This document shows positions 1 through 8,959 of a DNA stretch of 64,000 bases, in pieces. Source of the stretch: Streptomyces spinoverrucosus. GTDB lineage: Bacteria > Actinomycetota > Actinomycetes > Streptomycetales > Streptomycetaceae. The first letter of the stretch is position 1, and every line of letters starts with the position of its first letter. The translations under genes and the position numbers were made by a program. Location of the stretch: NCBI RefSeq assembly GCF_015712165.1, contig NZ_JADPZX010000001.1, forward strand, positions 3,224,001 through 3,288,000, given 5' to 3'. Under the pieces are notes generated by a model. That model had not been told where the DNA came from. It worked only from the letters and a program-made list of their open reading frames with translations, and ran no database searches.

Positions 1-187
1 CGTCTACGTCGTCGTCGACCGCGAGAACCAGGCCCTGCACGTCCTCACCGACCCCGCCGAGGACGGTTACGCGCACCATCGCGTCCACGCCCCCGGCGAG
101 ATCGTCACCCTGCCGGACTCGATCGGCGCCAACGTCTCCCTCGACGTCCAGCGGATCCTCAAGGCCGGTCAGCCGTCGGTCAGTTGA
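1..187 (+). CDS. Uma2-family putative endonuclease, C-terminal fragment
   Basis: The window opens inside a gene whose last 61 codons are visible, ending in TGA at 185-187. The tail contains VDRENQALHVLTDP and a GEIVTLPDSIGANVSLDV stretch. That is how Streptomyces Uma2 (DUF820, restriction-endonuclease-fold) proteins usually end, with a beta-strand after the PD-(D/E)XK core. The catalytic part lies outside the window, so activity cannot be judged. The stop overlaps the stop of the convergent MMPL gene by 8 bases. The family assignment rests on the C-terminal pattern only. Confidence 0.6.
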   Translation, partial: VYVVVDRENQALHVLTDPAEDGYAHHRVHAPGEIVTLPDSIGANVSLDVQRILKAGQPSVS

Positions 188-2600
188 CCGCGTCCACCTC
201 CCCCTCGGCCATCTCCGTCAACTCCACGTCGTACACCAACGGCCCCTCGGCGACCACCACATGCACCGCCCGCGAGGCATACGACGCCGCTGTCGCCGCC
301 AGCAGATACGTCCCCGGCCCGGGCACCGCCACGATGTACGAGCCGTCCGCCAGGGACGTGACCCGGTCCAGCTGACGGCCGCCGCGGGACAGCAGCGTCA
401 CCGCCGCGCCCTCCACCGGCTCGCCGTCCGCCGTGCGGATGAAGCCGTGGATCACCGAGGAGGGACCTTCGGGCACCGTCTCCACCGGCTCCTCCCTCGG
501 CTCCACCGCCAGATGCGGCAAGCGCTTCTCCAGCCCCGCCGGCAGCCACCAGTTCGCGCGCCCGAGCAGATGCATCGCCGCCGGCACCAGCGCCGTACGC
601 AGGATGAACGCGTCCAGCGCGACCGCCGCCGCCAGCCCGATGCCCGCCATCGCGCCCTCCATGTCGCCGCTCAGCACGAAGGCACTGAACACGCAGATCA
701 TGATCAGCGCCGCGCAGTTGATGACCCGACTGGTCTCCGCGAGCCCGACCCGCACCGCCCGCGCGTTGTCCTTCGTGTGCACCCACTCCTCGTGCATCCG
801 GCTCACCAGGAACACCTGGTAGTCCATCGAGAGGCCGAACAGCAGGGACAGCATGATGACCGGCAGGAACGCCGTGATCGGGCCCTCCTTGCCAATGCCG
901 AGCAGCTCCGTGCCCCAGCCCCATTGGAAGATCGCCACCAGCACACCGAAGGACGCGGCCGCCGCGATCAGGTTCATCACCGCCGCCGTCAACGGGACCA
1001 CCAGCGAGCGGAAGGCGACCAGGAGCAGCAGGAAGCCCAGCGCGATGATCGTCGCGATGAAGTACGGCAGCCGGTCGCCCGTCACCGACGCGAAGTCCTT
1101 GAAGACCGCCGTGACGCCTCCCACGTGGGCCTCGGCGCCGGACGCCGGGATCACCTCGTCGCGCAGTACGTCGATCAGCCGGTCCGTCTCCTCGGACTGC
1201 GGTGAGGTCGTGGGCACCACCTGGATGACCGTGACGTCGTTCGCGGGCGGTACGGCGGCCACCTGGGCGACGCCCTCGGTGGACTCGATGCGGGAGACGA
1301 GCGAGTCGGGCGCCGGGCCGTCGACCACGACCTGGAGCGGGCCGTTGAAGCCGGGGCCGAAGCCCTCGGCGAGCAGGTCGTACGCCTGCCGGGTGGTCGT
1401 CGTCGCCTGGTGGTTGCCCTGGTCGGTGGCGCCCAGCCGGATGGACAGCACGGGGAGGGACAGCACCACCATGACCGCGAGCGCGAGTGCCGCGATCGCA
1501 CGCGGGCGCCTTTGGACGTACGACGACCAGCGCGCCGCGAGCCCGCTCGCCTCCTCCGGCTCCGGTCCCGCATGGGCCAGCCGGTGCCGCTGCCGGCGGC
1601 TGAGCACCCGCATGCCGAGCAGCCCCAGCAGCGCGGGCAGCAGGGTGACGGCGGCGAGGATGCTGAACACGACGGTGAGGGAGGTCGCGATGACCACACC
1701 GTCCAGGAAGCGCAGGTTCATCACCAGCATGCCGGCCAGCGCGATGCAGACCGTGCCGCCCGCGAACAGCACCGCGCGGCCGGAGGTGTTGAGGGCGGTG
1801 ACGGCCGCCTCCTCCGGTTTCGTACCGCGCAGGATGCCGCGCCGGTGCCGGGTGACGATGAACAGCGCGTAGTCGATGCCGACGCCGAGACCGATCAGCG
1901 AGCCCAGCAGCGGGGCCACGTCGGGCACGTTCGTGACATGGCTGAGCAGCATCGTCGAGAGCATGCCGGTGCCCACTCCGAAGATCGCCACGACGATCGG
2001 CAGCAGCATCGCGAACAGCGAGCCGAAGGCCAGGAACAGCACGACCGCCGCCGCCACGATGCCGACGAGTTCGGCCGTGCCGGTGGGCGGCTCCTGGGTG
2101 CGGGCGATCGCCTGACCGCCCAACTCCACCTGGAGTCCGTCGCGTTCGGCCGCCCGCGCGGTGTCGACGACGTCCTCGATCAGCTCCACCGGGATGGCGT
2201 TCGCCTGCTCGGTGAAGGTGATCTGGGCGTACGCGATCCGTCCGTCCCGGCTGACCTGCGCCGCGCCCCGCTCCCCGGCGTACGGGCCGGAGACCTCGCC
2301 GACGCCGTCCATCCGGCCGATCTCGGCCAGCGCGGGCTCGATCCGGGACCTTACGTCCGCGTCCCGCACCGAGCCCTCGTCGACCTTCCACACCACCGTG
2401 TCGGTGTCGCCGGCGCTCTCCGGGAAGGCCTTCTCCATCAGGTCGTACGCGCGCTTGGAGTCCGTGTTCGGCAGGGAGAAGACGTTCGCGTAATCCGTGC
2501 CCGCCGTCGTCGCCGTGAAGCCCAGTCCGAACAGCGCCCCCACCCACAGCACCAGGACCACCAGCCGGTGCCGATAGCACCACCGTGCCAATGTCGCCAC
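180..2600 (-). CDS. MMPL family RND-type transporter with C-terminal carboxypeptidase-regulatory-like domain
   Basis: An 806-residue inner-membrane exporter of the MMPL/RND class, proton-driven and usually moving lipids or lipophilic drugs. It has an N-terminal helix (residues about 7-27), a large periplasmic-type loop, a helix bundle around 170-350, a second loop and a second bundle around 510-690, the normal duplicated layout. GTG at 2600 is chosen because GAAGGAG lies 8 bases upstream; longer starts have no ribosome binding site. The last about 93 residues (from IHGFIRTADGEPVEG) resemble a CarboxypepD_reg/CnaB-like beta-sandwich, an unusual addition that the MMPL topology places in the cytoplasm. 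It is divergent from a two-component system, which may control it. Substrate unknown. Confidence 0.9.
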   Translation of the reverse strand: MATLARWCYRHRLVVLVLWVGALFGLGFTATTAGTDYANVFSLPNTDSKRAYDLMEKAFPESAGDTDTVVWKVDEGSVRDADVRSRIEPALAEIGRMDGVGEVSGPYAGERGAAQVSRDGRIAYAQITFTEQANAIPVELIEDVVDTARAAERDGLQVELGGQAIARTQEPPTGTAELVGIVAAAVVLFLAFGSLFAMLLPIVVAIFGVGTGMLSTMLLSHVTNVPDVAPLLGSLIGLGVGIDYALFIVTRHRRGILRGTKPEEAAVTALNTSGRAVLFAGGTVCIALAGMLVMNLRFLDGVVIATSLTVVFSILAAVTLLPALLGLLGMRVLSRRQRHRLAHAGPEPEEASGLAARWSSYVQRRPRAIAALALAVMVVLSLPVLSIRLGATDQGNHQATTTTRQAYDLLAEGFGPGFNGPLQVVVDGPAPDSLVSRIESTEGVAQVAAVPPANDVTVIQVVPTTSPQSEETDRLIDVLRDEVIPASGAEAHVGGVTAVFKDFASVTGDRLPYFIATIIALGFLLLLVAFRSLVVPLTAAVMNLIAAAASFGVLVAIFQWGWGTELLGIGKEGPITAFLPVIMLSLLFGLSMDYQVFLVSRMHEEWVHTKDNARAVRVGLAETSRVINCAALIMICVFSAFVLSGDMEGAMAGIGLAAAVALDAFILRTALVPAAMHLLGRANWWLPAGLEKRLPHLAVEPREEPVETVPEGPSSVIHGFIRTADGEPVEGAAVTLLSRGGRQLDRVTSLADGSYIVAVPGPGTYLLAATAASYASRAVHVVVAEGPLVYDVELTEMAEGEVDAVN

Positions 2601-2729
2601 GCTCAACGCTCCTTCGTCACAAGTCGGTTGGTCCCCCAGGTCCTGCGCAACAGGATTGGCGGCACCGCACGGGCGTGGACACGACCCGGCCATGACTCTC
2701 AAGGAACTCCAAAGCGAAGGCGGGCCCCG

Positions 2730-2758
2730 TTGTCAGTGCCCGCGCCGATACTGGGGGC
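2730..2758 (+). promoter_or_regulatory. Candidate PAFBC/RecA-NDp-type promoter of the two-component operon
   Basis: TTGTCAGTG (2730-2738), 8 bases, then GATACT (2747-2752). A start site 7 bases further on would be the A of the regulator's ATG at 2759, giving a leaderless mRNA. The spacing equals that of the mycobacterial damage motif tTGTCRGTG-N8-TAnnnT. The gap between TTGTCA and GATACT (11 bases) is too short for an ordinary sigma-70 promoter. The -10 lacks the first T, so this is weaker than the copy at 62671. Confidence 0.45.
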
Positions 2759-3448
2759 ATGACGACGGCTCCCGGCACCGTGCTGGTCGTGGAGGACGAG
2801 GTGAGCATCGCCGACGTCCTCGCGATCGCCCTGCGCTACCACCGCTTCGAGGTCATGACCGCGGGCACCGTCCGCGAGGCGCTCACCCTGGCCGAGCGCA
2901 CCCGGCCCGACGCGGCGCTGCTCGACGTCATGCTCCCGGACGGCGACGGCCGTGCGCTGGGCCGTGAACTGCGCGCGCGACGCCCCGACCTGGCGCTGGT
3001 CTTCCTCACGGCACGCGACTCACCCGCGGAGATCGTCGGCGCGCTCGGCTTCGGCGACGACTACATCACCAAGCCGTTCAACATAGACGAGGTCGTCGCC
3101 CGGGTCACCGCCGTGCTGCGCCGCACCCGCCCCGCCGACGTCCTGCCACAGCGACCACCCCTGCGGTACGGCGACCTGGAGCTCGACGAGACGACGTACT
3201 GCGTGCACCGCGCGGGCAAGTCGGTCGAGCTGACCCCGACGGAGTACGCGCTGTTGCGCTTCCTGGTGCGCAACGGCGGCCGGATCGTGCCCAAGGAGCA
3301 ACTCCTGCGGCACGTCTGGCAGTACGAGCACATGCCGCCCGAGTCGACCGTCGTGGAGACCTACATCAGCTATCTGCGGCGCAAGCTGGACACCCTGGGA
3401 CCGCCGGTGATCACCACCCGGCGCGGCGTCGGGTACGGGCTGGCATGA
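2759..3448 (+). CDS. OmpR/PhoB-family response regulator
   Basis: A 229-residue cytoplasmic transcription regulator. The receiver domain (residues 7-120) has the acidic pair E12/D13, phospho-acceptor D56 in LLDVMLP, T84 and K105 in ITKPFN. A winged-helix DNA-binding domain (about 130-229) ends in the usual RRGVGYGLA. It overlaps the downstream kinase by ATGA, so the two are translationally coupled and are a cognate pair. ATG 2759 has no good Shine-Dalgarno sequence, which fits the leaderless promoter proposed just upstream. The neighbouring MMPL exporter on the other strand is a plausible target, but that is inference. Confidence 0.95.
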   Translation: MTTAPGTVLVVEDEVSIADVLAIALRYHRFEVMTAGTVREALTLAERTRPDAALLDVMLPDGDGRALGRELRARRPDLALVFLTARDSPAEIVGALGFGDDYITKPFNIDEVVARVTAVLRRTRPADVLPQRPPLRYGDLELDETTYCVHRAGKSVELTPTEYALLRFLVRNGGRIVPKEQLLRHVWQYEHMPPESTVVETYISYLRRKLDTLGPPVITTRRGVGYGLA

Positions 3449-4911
3449 GGTGGCCGACGTGGCGCGGTGGGCGCGGCCCGCGCTCCCTGCGCGGCAAGCT
3501 GACACTGGCGAACGTGCTGCTGCTGGCCCTCGGCGTGGTCGTGGCGACCTGCGTCAGCGTGATGGGCATGCGGCTCTATCTGCTCGACGCCGTCGACCGG
3601 GAGCTGATGCTGTCCCGGGACTCGATCGGTGACGCGCCCCTGACCTTCGAGCAGGTCGACTCGCTGACCTCGCTGTTCGCCCTCAGCGAAAAACTGGCCC
3701 CCGACTCCTCCGACGCGGAGGCGGACTCACCGGTGCAGGGTTCGGTCTTCGTGGCCGTGGACCGCGGCGGGCAGGCCCGGACCATCGGCGGCATCGCCCC
3801 GACCGACACCCAGCGCGCCCTGGCCGCCGCCGTGGACGACCCGGCGGTCCTCGCCGCCGACACCGAGCCACACGATCTGAAGGTGCGGGGCGACCACTAC
3901 CGCGTCACCGCCGGACAGCTCGCCGACGGCACGACGGTGCTGCTCGCCACCTCGACCGAGTCGCTGCAGCAGGTCGTCGCCCGCGCCGTCAAGCTCGACC
4001 TCGCCGCCGGCACGCTGCTGCTGGCCATGCTGGCCTGGCTGACGATGTTCAGCGTGCGCCGCCGGACCCAGCCCCTGGAGGACATGGTCGAGACGTCGAC
4101 AGCCATCGCCGAGGGCGACCTCACCCGGCGCGTGCCGTCCAGCCGGGAGGCCACCCTGGAGGTCGAGCAGCTGCGGCTCGCCCTGAACTCCATGCTCCAC
4201 CAGGTGGAGTCGGCGTACCGCACGCGCGAGCACAGCGCGGCCCAGCTGCGCCGCTTCGTCGCCGACGCCTCGCACGAACTGCGCACCCCGCTGTCCGCGA
4301 TACGCGGCTACCTCCAGCTCTACGACAAGGGCATGCTGCGCGAGGTGGCCGACCGCAAACGCGCCTGGGAGCGGGTGCTCGCGGAGGCCGACCGGATGGG
4401 CCGGCTCGTCGACGAACTGCTCACCCTCGCCCGCCTCGACCAGCAGCCCGAACTGCGGTTCCGCAATGTCGACGTGAGCCGTCTGGTGCGCGAGGCGGCC
4501 GAGGATCTGCGGGTGCAGCAGCCGGAGCGGCCGATATCCGTCCGCGCCGACGGCTCGGTGCTGGTGCACGCCGACGAGTCGGGGCTGCGCCAGATCCTCG
4601 GCAACCTGCTGGCCAACGTGCGCATTCACACGCCCGCCGACGTGCCGGTGCGGCTCGGGGTGGAGCGGGAGGACGACGGGGCGGTGCGGCTGTGTGTCGC
4701 CGACGACGGGCCCGGGTTGGACGCGGAGGACGCGGCTCGCGTCTTCGACCGTTTCTTCCGCGCGGGAGGCGGCGCGGGCAGCGGGCTGGGGATGGCGATC
4801 GTGCAGGGGGTGGTCCAGGCGCACGGAGGCGAGGTGGGGGTGCGTACGGCGCCGGGTGAAGGGCTTGCGGTGACGGTGACGTTGCCGGTGCGGGCGCCGG
4901 TGCCGGTGTAG
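3445..4911 (+). CDS. Membrane sensor histidine kinase
   Basis: A 488-residue kinase partnered with the preceding regulator. One helix at about 20-42 and a second at about 186-204 bracket an extracytoplasmic sensor of roughly 145 residues with no recognised fold. A HAMP segment (about 205-258) leads to the HisKA box with phospho-accepting H277 in FVADASHELRTPLSAIRGYL. The HATPase domain shows the N box (GNLLANVRIHTP) and G boxes (DDGPGLD, GSGLGMAIV). The N box reads NLLANVRIHT rather than the common NLLxNAxKYT, a minor variation. The signal sensed is unknown. Confidence 0.95.
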   Translation: MRWPTWRGGRGPRSLRGKLTLANVLLLALGVVVATCVSVMGMRLYLLDAVDRELMLSRDSIGDAPLTFEQVDSLTSLFALSEKLAPDSSDAEADSPVQGSVFVAVDRGGQARTIGGIAPTDTQRALAAAVDDPAVLAADTEPHDLKVRGDHYRVTAGQLADGTTVLLATSTESLQQVVARAVKLDLAAGTLLLAMLAWLTMFSVRRRTQPLEDMVETSTAIAEGDLTRRVPSSREATLEVEQLRLALNSMLHQVESAYRTREHSAAQLRRFVADASHELRTPLSAIRGYLQLYDKGMLREVADRKRAWERVLAEADRMGRLVDELLTLARLDQQPELRFRNVDVSRLVREAAEDLRVQQPERPISVRADGSVLVHADESGLRQILGNLLANVRIHTPADVPVRLGVEREDDGAVRLCVADDGPGLDAEDAARVFDRFFRAGGGAGSGLGMAIVQGVVQAHGGEVGVRTAPGEGLAVTVTLPVRAPVPV

Positions 4912-4922
4912 GGCACAGGTGG

Positions 4923-5324
4923 TCATGCCTGGGCGTGTATCAGTGCCCACACCGTCTTGCCGTGGCTGCCCCGGCTCCACACGCCCCACGCGGCGGCGAT
5001 GTGCTCCACCAGGTGCAGGCCCCGGCCCGCCTCCTCGGTGTCGGCGACCGTCCGGAGGCGGGGTGTCCGGCGGCCCTCGTCGGAGACCTCGATGAGGCAG
5101 GAACCGTCGGCGAGCGCGGTCACCGCGACCTCGAACTCGGCTTCCGTCCGCGGCCCGTGGCGTACGGCGTTGGTGGCGAGCTCGGACACCAGCAGCACCG
5201 CGTCCGCCAGCGACGGGGCGTCGGGTCCGTGCCCCCAGTCGGTCAGATGGTCCCGCACCCGGCGTCGGGCGAGACCGACGGAGGCCGGGTGCCGGGGCAG
5301 CCGGAAGGCGTAGCGTCTCACCAC
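4923..5324 (-). CDS. ATP-binding protein, anti-sigma-factor (RsbW/SpoIIAB-like) HATPase
   Basis: A 133-residue single-domain HATPase_c_2 protein of the type very abundant in Streptomyces. The N box is SELATNAVRHGP, the G1 box VSDEGRRTP and the G2-like box GRGLHLVEHIAAAWGV, ending in KTVWALI. Such proteins act as serine kinases or anti-sigma factors of STAS-domain partners, but no partner is encoded nearby. The GTG at 5324 has GAGGAG five bases upstream. It is convergent with the kinase gene, with 11 bases between the stops. A specific target cannot be named from context. Confidence 0.85.
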   Translation of the reverse strand: MVRRYAFRLPRHPASVGLARRRVRDHLTDWGHGPDAPSLADAVLLVSELATNAVRHGPRTEAEFEVAVTALADGSCLIEVSDEGRRTPRLRTVADTEEAGRGLHLVEHIAAAWGVWSRGSHGKTVWALIHAQA

Positions 5325-5459
5325 GTTTGCTCCTCACCGCACGCACACCTCCGACACATGGTGCTGTGTTCGAGGGCTGTCCGGCGTCACTTGGGCGGAT
5401 TCGGCGGCTGTCGAGGCCACGGGATCACGTCGGTTCGCCACCGTGCGGCGGTCGGGCCG

Positions 5460-7016
5460 TCAGATCCAGGTGAGTCGCCAGAGGCGCAACACGCCGGTGC
5501 CGTCCGTGAGATACGGTCCGCCGCCGACGGCCTCACCGGTGACGACGTACTCCTTGCGCTGCCACAGCGGGATGACCGGCACTTCGCGTGCGACGGTCTC
5601 CTGCAGGGTGCGCAGTTCGTCGGTGGCGCGGCCGCGGTCGGCGTGCTGGCGGCTGGCCAGGATCAGCCGGTCGACGTTCCCGTTGGTGTAGCCGGTGTTC
5701 ATGGTGGAGCCGCTGCCGACGAGCGGGGCGCCGAAGGTGTCCGGGTCGGGGTAGTCGGCGACCCAGCCGACGGCGTACAGGTCGAGCCGGCCGGACGCCC
5801 AGCGCCGCTGGAAGTCGGTCCACTCGTAGCCCTCGACGGTCACCTTGAACAGGCCGCTCTCCTCCAGTTGTCGCCTGAGTTCCGCGGCCTCCTCGGCGGC
5901 GGCACCGCGGCCCTTGCCGTAGCCGAAGGTGAGGTGAACCGGGAGGGTGACGCCGGCCCGGGTGAGCAGGGCGCGGGCCCGGCGCGCGTCGCGGGTCGGG
6001 TAGTTGTCGAAGAAGGACGTGGTGTGGCCCGTGATACCGGCCGGGATCAGTGAGTAGAGCGGGTCGACGGTGCCCTTGTACACGGTGGCGGCGAGCCGGT
6101 CGCGGTCGATCAGCCAGCTCATGGCCTGCCGGACGCGGGCGTCGTGCAGCGGTGAGCCGGCGCGGACGTTGAGGTGGAGGTTGCGGGTCTCGGAGCTGTC
6201 GGACTCGAAGACGCGCATGTCGGGGTCGCTCGGGGACAGGTCGGCGAGCAGGTCCGGGGGCAGCCGGCGGGCCGCCACGTCGACCGTGCGGGACCGCCAG
6301 GCCCGGGCCAACGCCTCGGAGTCGGTGTAGTAGCGGAGTTCGACGGGCTGTCCGGTGCCGTCGGCGGCGCCCTGGTAGGCGGGGTTGGGGGCGAGGATCG
6401 CCTGTTTGTTCGCCGTGTACGCGGTGAGGGTGTACGGGCCGGTGCCGTCCACGGCATTGTCCTCACGCAGGGCGTCCGCCGGGTATTTGGTGCGGTCGAC
6501 GATCGAACCGGCTCCGGTGGCGACCTTGAACGGGAAGGTCGCGTCGGAAGCCGACAGGTTGAAGGTGACGGTACGGTCGCCCGCCTCTACCGACTTCAAG
6601 GTGTCGAACAGGGATGCGGGGCCGACCTTGGAATTGATCCTTTTCACCCGGTCGAAGGAGAACTTCACGTCCTCGGCGGTCATTTCCCGCCCGTCGGGAA
6701 AGGTGAGACCCGCGCGCAGCTGACAGCGGTACGTGCGCAGGTCTGGGCCTGTGAAATCGCAGTTGCTCGCCGCGTCGGGCTCGGGCGTGGCGCCGCCCGG
6801 CTCGAAGGTGAGCAGCGACTGGAAGACATTGCTGTACAGCCCCCAGGAGCCGGCGTCGTAGGCGCCGGCGGGGTCGAGCGAGGTGACGGCGTCCGTCGTG
6901 CCGACGGTGACGGTGCGGCCCGCGTCCCCATGCGTCGGTAACAACTGCCAGGCGACTGCTCCCGTCGCCGCGAGTACCAGTGATGCCGCGACAATCCGCA
7001 AGCGAACCGATCGCAT
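5460..7016 (-). CDS. ABC transporter substrate-binding protein, oligopeptide type (SBP_bac_5), TTA-containing
   Basis: A 518-residue exported solute-binding protein of the peptide/nickel class. The signal region (residues 1-24, RRL-type charge then LVLAATGAVAW) is followed by TVTVGTTDAVTSLDPAGAYD, the usual start of the mature fold, and later by the FSFDRVKRI, GTGPYTL and WVADYPDPD blocks. There is no lipobox cysteine, so it is either secreted or membrane anchored. ATG 7016 is preferred over an upstream in-frame start because GGGGAGGG lies 6-7 bases before it. Codon 26 is TTA, the rare leucine codon read by the bldA tRNA, so translation is likely limited to development. No permease or ATPase genes lie next to it: an orphan receptor. 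Confidence 0.9.
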   Translation of the reverse strand: MRSVRLRIVAASLVLAATGAVAWQLLPTHGDAGRTVTVGTTDAVTSLDPAGAYDAGSWGLYSNVFQSLLTFEPGGATPEPDAASNCDFTGPDLRTYRCQLRAGLTFPDGREMTAEDVKFSFDRVKRINSKVGPASLFDTLKSVEAGDRTVTFNLSASDATFPFKVATGAGSIVDRTKYPADALREDNAVDGTGPYTLTAYTANKQAILAPNPAYQGAADGTGQPVELRYYTDSEALARAWRSRTVDVAARRLPPDLLADLSPSDPDMRVFESDSSETRNLHLNVRAGSPLHDARVRQAMSWLIDRDRLAATVYKGTVDPLYSLIPAGITGHTTSFFDNYPTRDARRARALLTRAGVTLPVHLTFGYGKGRGAAAEEAAELRRQLEESGLFKVTVEGYEWTDFQRRWASGRLDLYAVGWVADYPDPDTFGAPLVGSGSTMNTGYTNGNVDRLILASRQHADRGRATDELRTLQETVAREVPVIPLWQRKEYVVTGEAVGGGPYLTDGTGVLRLWRLTWI

Positions 7017-7279
7017 AGGCGCCCTCCCCAAGGCCCTACCCGTGCCACTTCCCAATGGCGCGGGTTCACTCCATCACGGGCCGTTTCATCGGGGGAAGGC
7101 GACTTTGTTGAGAGGGGGGCGAACTTGTCGGGCTGTTGCCTCCGGCGGGTTTCACGCGCTGTTCACGAGGAATCGGCTGCGCGGGAATTCGGCGACGCCA
7201 CCTTTCCGACGGGAGAGCGGCGACACCGTATTGCCACGCAGATATATCTGTTTTCGAATTCCGTGCCGGGGAGAAATCG

Positions 7280-8593
7280 CTATGCCTGGATCGACGCCAG
7301 CTCGATCACCGTGATGTCGGAGGGGGCACCCACGCGCGTGGGCGGCCCCCAGGCGCCCGCACCGCGGCTGACGTACAGCTGGGTGTCGCCGTAGCGTTCC
7401 AGGCCCGCCAGCGTCGGGTTCGCGGCCTGTGCGAGGAGGTTGCCGGGCCACAGCTGACCGCCGTGGGTGTGGCCGGAGAGCTGGAGGTCCACGTCGTACC
7501 GGACGGCCTCGTGGATCTGGACCGGCTGGTGGGCGAGGAGCACGCACGCGCGCGTGGTGTCCCGGTCGCCAAGCGCCCTGGTGAAGTCCGGGCCCTGTCC
7601 CTCGCTCTCGCCCGCGACGTCGTTGACGCCCGCCAGGTCGAACCAGGGAAGCTCGGTCCGCGCGTTCTCCAGCGGGCGCAGGCCCAGCCGCCGTACCTGC
7701 TCGATCCACTGCTCGGCGCCGGAGAAGTACTCGTGGTTGCCGGTGACGAAGTACGCGCCGTGCCGGGCGCGCAGCTGGGCCAGGGGCGCGGCCGCGGGGC
7801 CCAGGTCCTGCACGCTGCCGTCGACCAGGTCGCCGACGACGGCGATCAGGTCGGGCTGCGTGGAATTGATGGTGTCGACGACCTTCTGGGCGAAGCCCCG
7901 GCCGAGGACCGGGCCCAGGTGGACGTCGCTGACCACCGCGATCCGGAAACCGTGCCCCGCGCGCGGGAGCTTGGCCAGCGGGACGGTGACGCGCTTCACG
8001 CCGGGGCCGTTCAGGACGCCGTACGTGCCGACGCCGACCGTGCCGACGGCCGCCGCGGCGGCGGCACCGGCGATGACGCGGGAGACGAAGAGGCGGCGGG
8101 AGGGGGACTGCGGTTCCTCGGCAGGGGTGGGTGCCTCGGGGGTGGGTGCCTCGGCCTCCGGGGACGGGGACGGGGGCTCCTCGGGCGCCTCGGTGGAGAC
8201 GGCGTCCTTGGGCGGCGCTCCCGCGGGTATCGGCTCCGGCCGCGGTACGTCGACGGCGGCCGGCGCCCGCGTCCGCGCGTCCCGGCGTTCGAGGAAACGC
8301 CGGAGCAGCGGTCGTACCACCTCACCCGCGACCACGGCGAGCAGCAGGTAGATCGACAGCGCGAGCCACAGGAAGCCGGGCCAGGCCAGGGTGCGCTGGA
8401 GCCAGAAGGGGGCGCCCGCGCGTTCGGCCACCAGGGCGCCGATCGTGAGCACCCAGCCGCCACCGATCAGTAGCGCGCCGGCACGCCGCAGCGCGCCCGC
8501 GCGCCGGGTCGTGTCGCGGAAGAGGCGGCGCCACAGATACCAGTTCGCCACCACGAGGACGCTCACGACGACGAGCAGGAAGACGATCACCAT
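7280..8593 (-). CDS. Membrane-anchored metallophosphoesterase
   Basis: 437 residues. Three hydrophobic helices near the N terminus (about 1-20, 40-60 and 75-98), a proline/glutamate-rich linker (about 115-180) and a further helix around 182-205 carry a calcineurin-like phosphoesterase domain. The metal-binding motifs are complete: VVSDVHLGP, VGDLVDGS, TGNHEYF, LLAHQP and LSGHTHGGQ. This is the YkuE/YaeI-like arrangement, with phosphodiesterase activity on an envelope lipid or nucleotide and the domain probably outside the membrane. ATG 8593 was chosen because the protein then starts with its first helix and has GGAGAA upstream. Substrate unknown. Confidence 0.9.
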   Translation of the reverse strand: MVIVFLLVVVSVLVVANWYLWRRLFRDTTRRAGALRRAGALLIGGGWVLTIGALVAERAGAPFWLQRTLAWPGFLWLALSIYLLLAVVAGEVVRPLLRRFLERRDARTRAPAAVDVPRPEPIPAGAPPKDAVSTEAPEEPPSPSPEAEAPTPEAPTPAEEPQSPSRRLFVSRVIAGAAAAAAVGTVGVGTYGVLNGPGVKRVTVPLAKLPRAGHGFRIAVVSDVHLGPVLGRGFAQKVVDTINSTQPDLIAVVGDLVDGSVQDLGPAAAPLAQLRARHGAYFVTGNHEYFSGAEQWIEQVRRLGLRPLENARTELPWFDLAGVNDVAGESEGQGPDFTRALGDRDTTRACVLLAHQPVQIHEAVRYDVDLQLSGHTHGGQLWPGNLLAQAANPTLAGLERYGDTQLYVSRGAGAWGPPTRVGAPSDITVIELASIQA

Positions 8594-8627
8594 GCCGTTG
8601 CTTTCTCCTTGGCCGGGGTGCGGATTG

Positions 8628-8867
8628 CTATGACTTGCGGCGCAGTGCGCGCAGTCCGCGCAACCCAATGACCCCGATGACCGTCCCCAATACGAGGGAG
8701 ACGACGGCGAGCAGCAGATGCACCCAGAAGTACGCCGTCGGCTGATCGTCCTCGAACGCCAGCCCGCTGCTGTCCTTGATCAGGTTGTTGACGAAAGTGA
8801 CCCAGATGACCCAGCTCCACACCCCGAAGGCGAGCAGGAACCAGGAGATCGGGCGGCTGAGTTTCAT
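8628..8867 (-). CDS. Small two-helix membrane protein (SCO4848-like family)
   Basis: 79 residues, two helices (about 8-28 and 45-70) joined by a short acidic loop, ending in RGLRALRRKS. I recall the family as the SCO4848 family membrane protein of Streptomyces; function unknown. It lies 34 bases upstream of the metallophosphoesterase on the same strand and is divergent from the D-Ala-D-Ala carboxypeptidase, so a cell-envelope role is plausible. ATG 8867 gives the natural start at the first helix. Confidence 0.75.
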   Translation of the reverse strand: MKLSRPISWFLLAFGVWSWVIWVTFVNNLIKDSSGLAFEDDQPTAYFWVHLLLAVVSLVLGTVIGVIGLRGLRALRRKS

Positions 8868-8945
8868 GCGTTCAGTATCGCCGCCGGTTGTCCGGTTCGT
8901 GCGCAGGGGTGGGCAGTGGAGCGGGACTTCCCGCGACCGGGCATG

Positions 8946-8959
8946 TACGTTCTCGCTCG
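8946..8959 (+). promoter_or_regulatory. Leaderless-type -10 element for the carboxypeptidase gene
   Basis: TACGTT (8946-8951) fits TANNNT and is followed by exactly 7 bases before the GTG start at 8959. There is no Shine-Dalgarno sequence. The arrangement predicts transcription starting at the G of the start codon. No convincing -35 box is visible. Confidence 0.4.
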
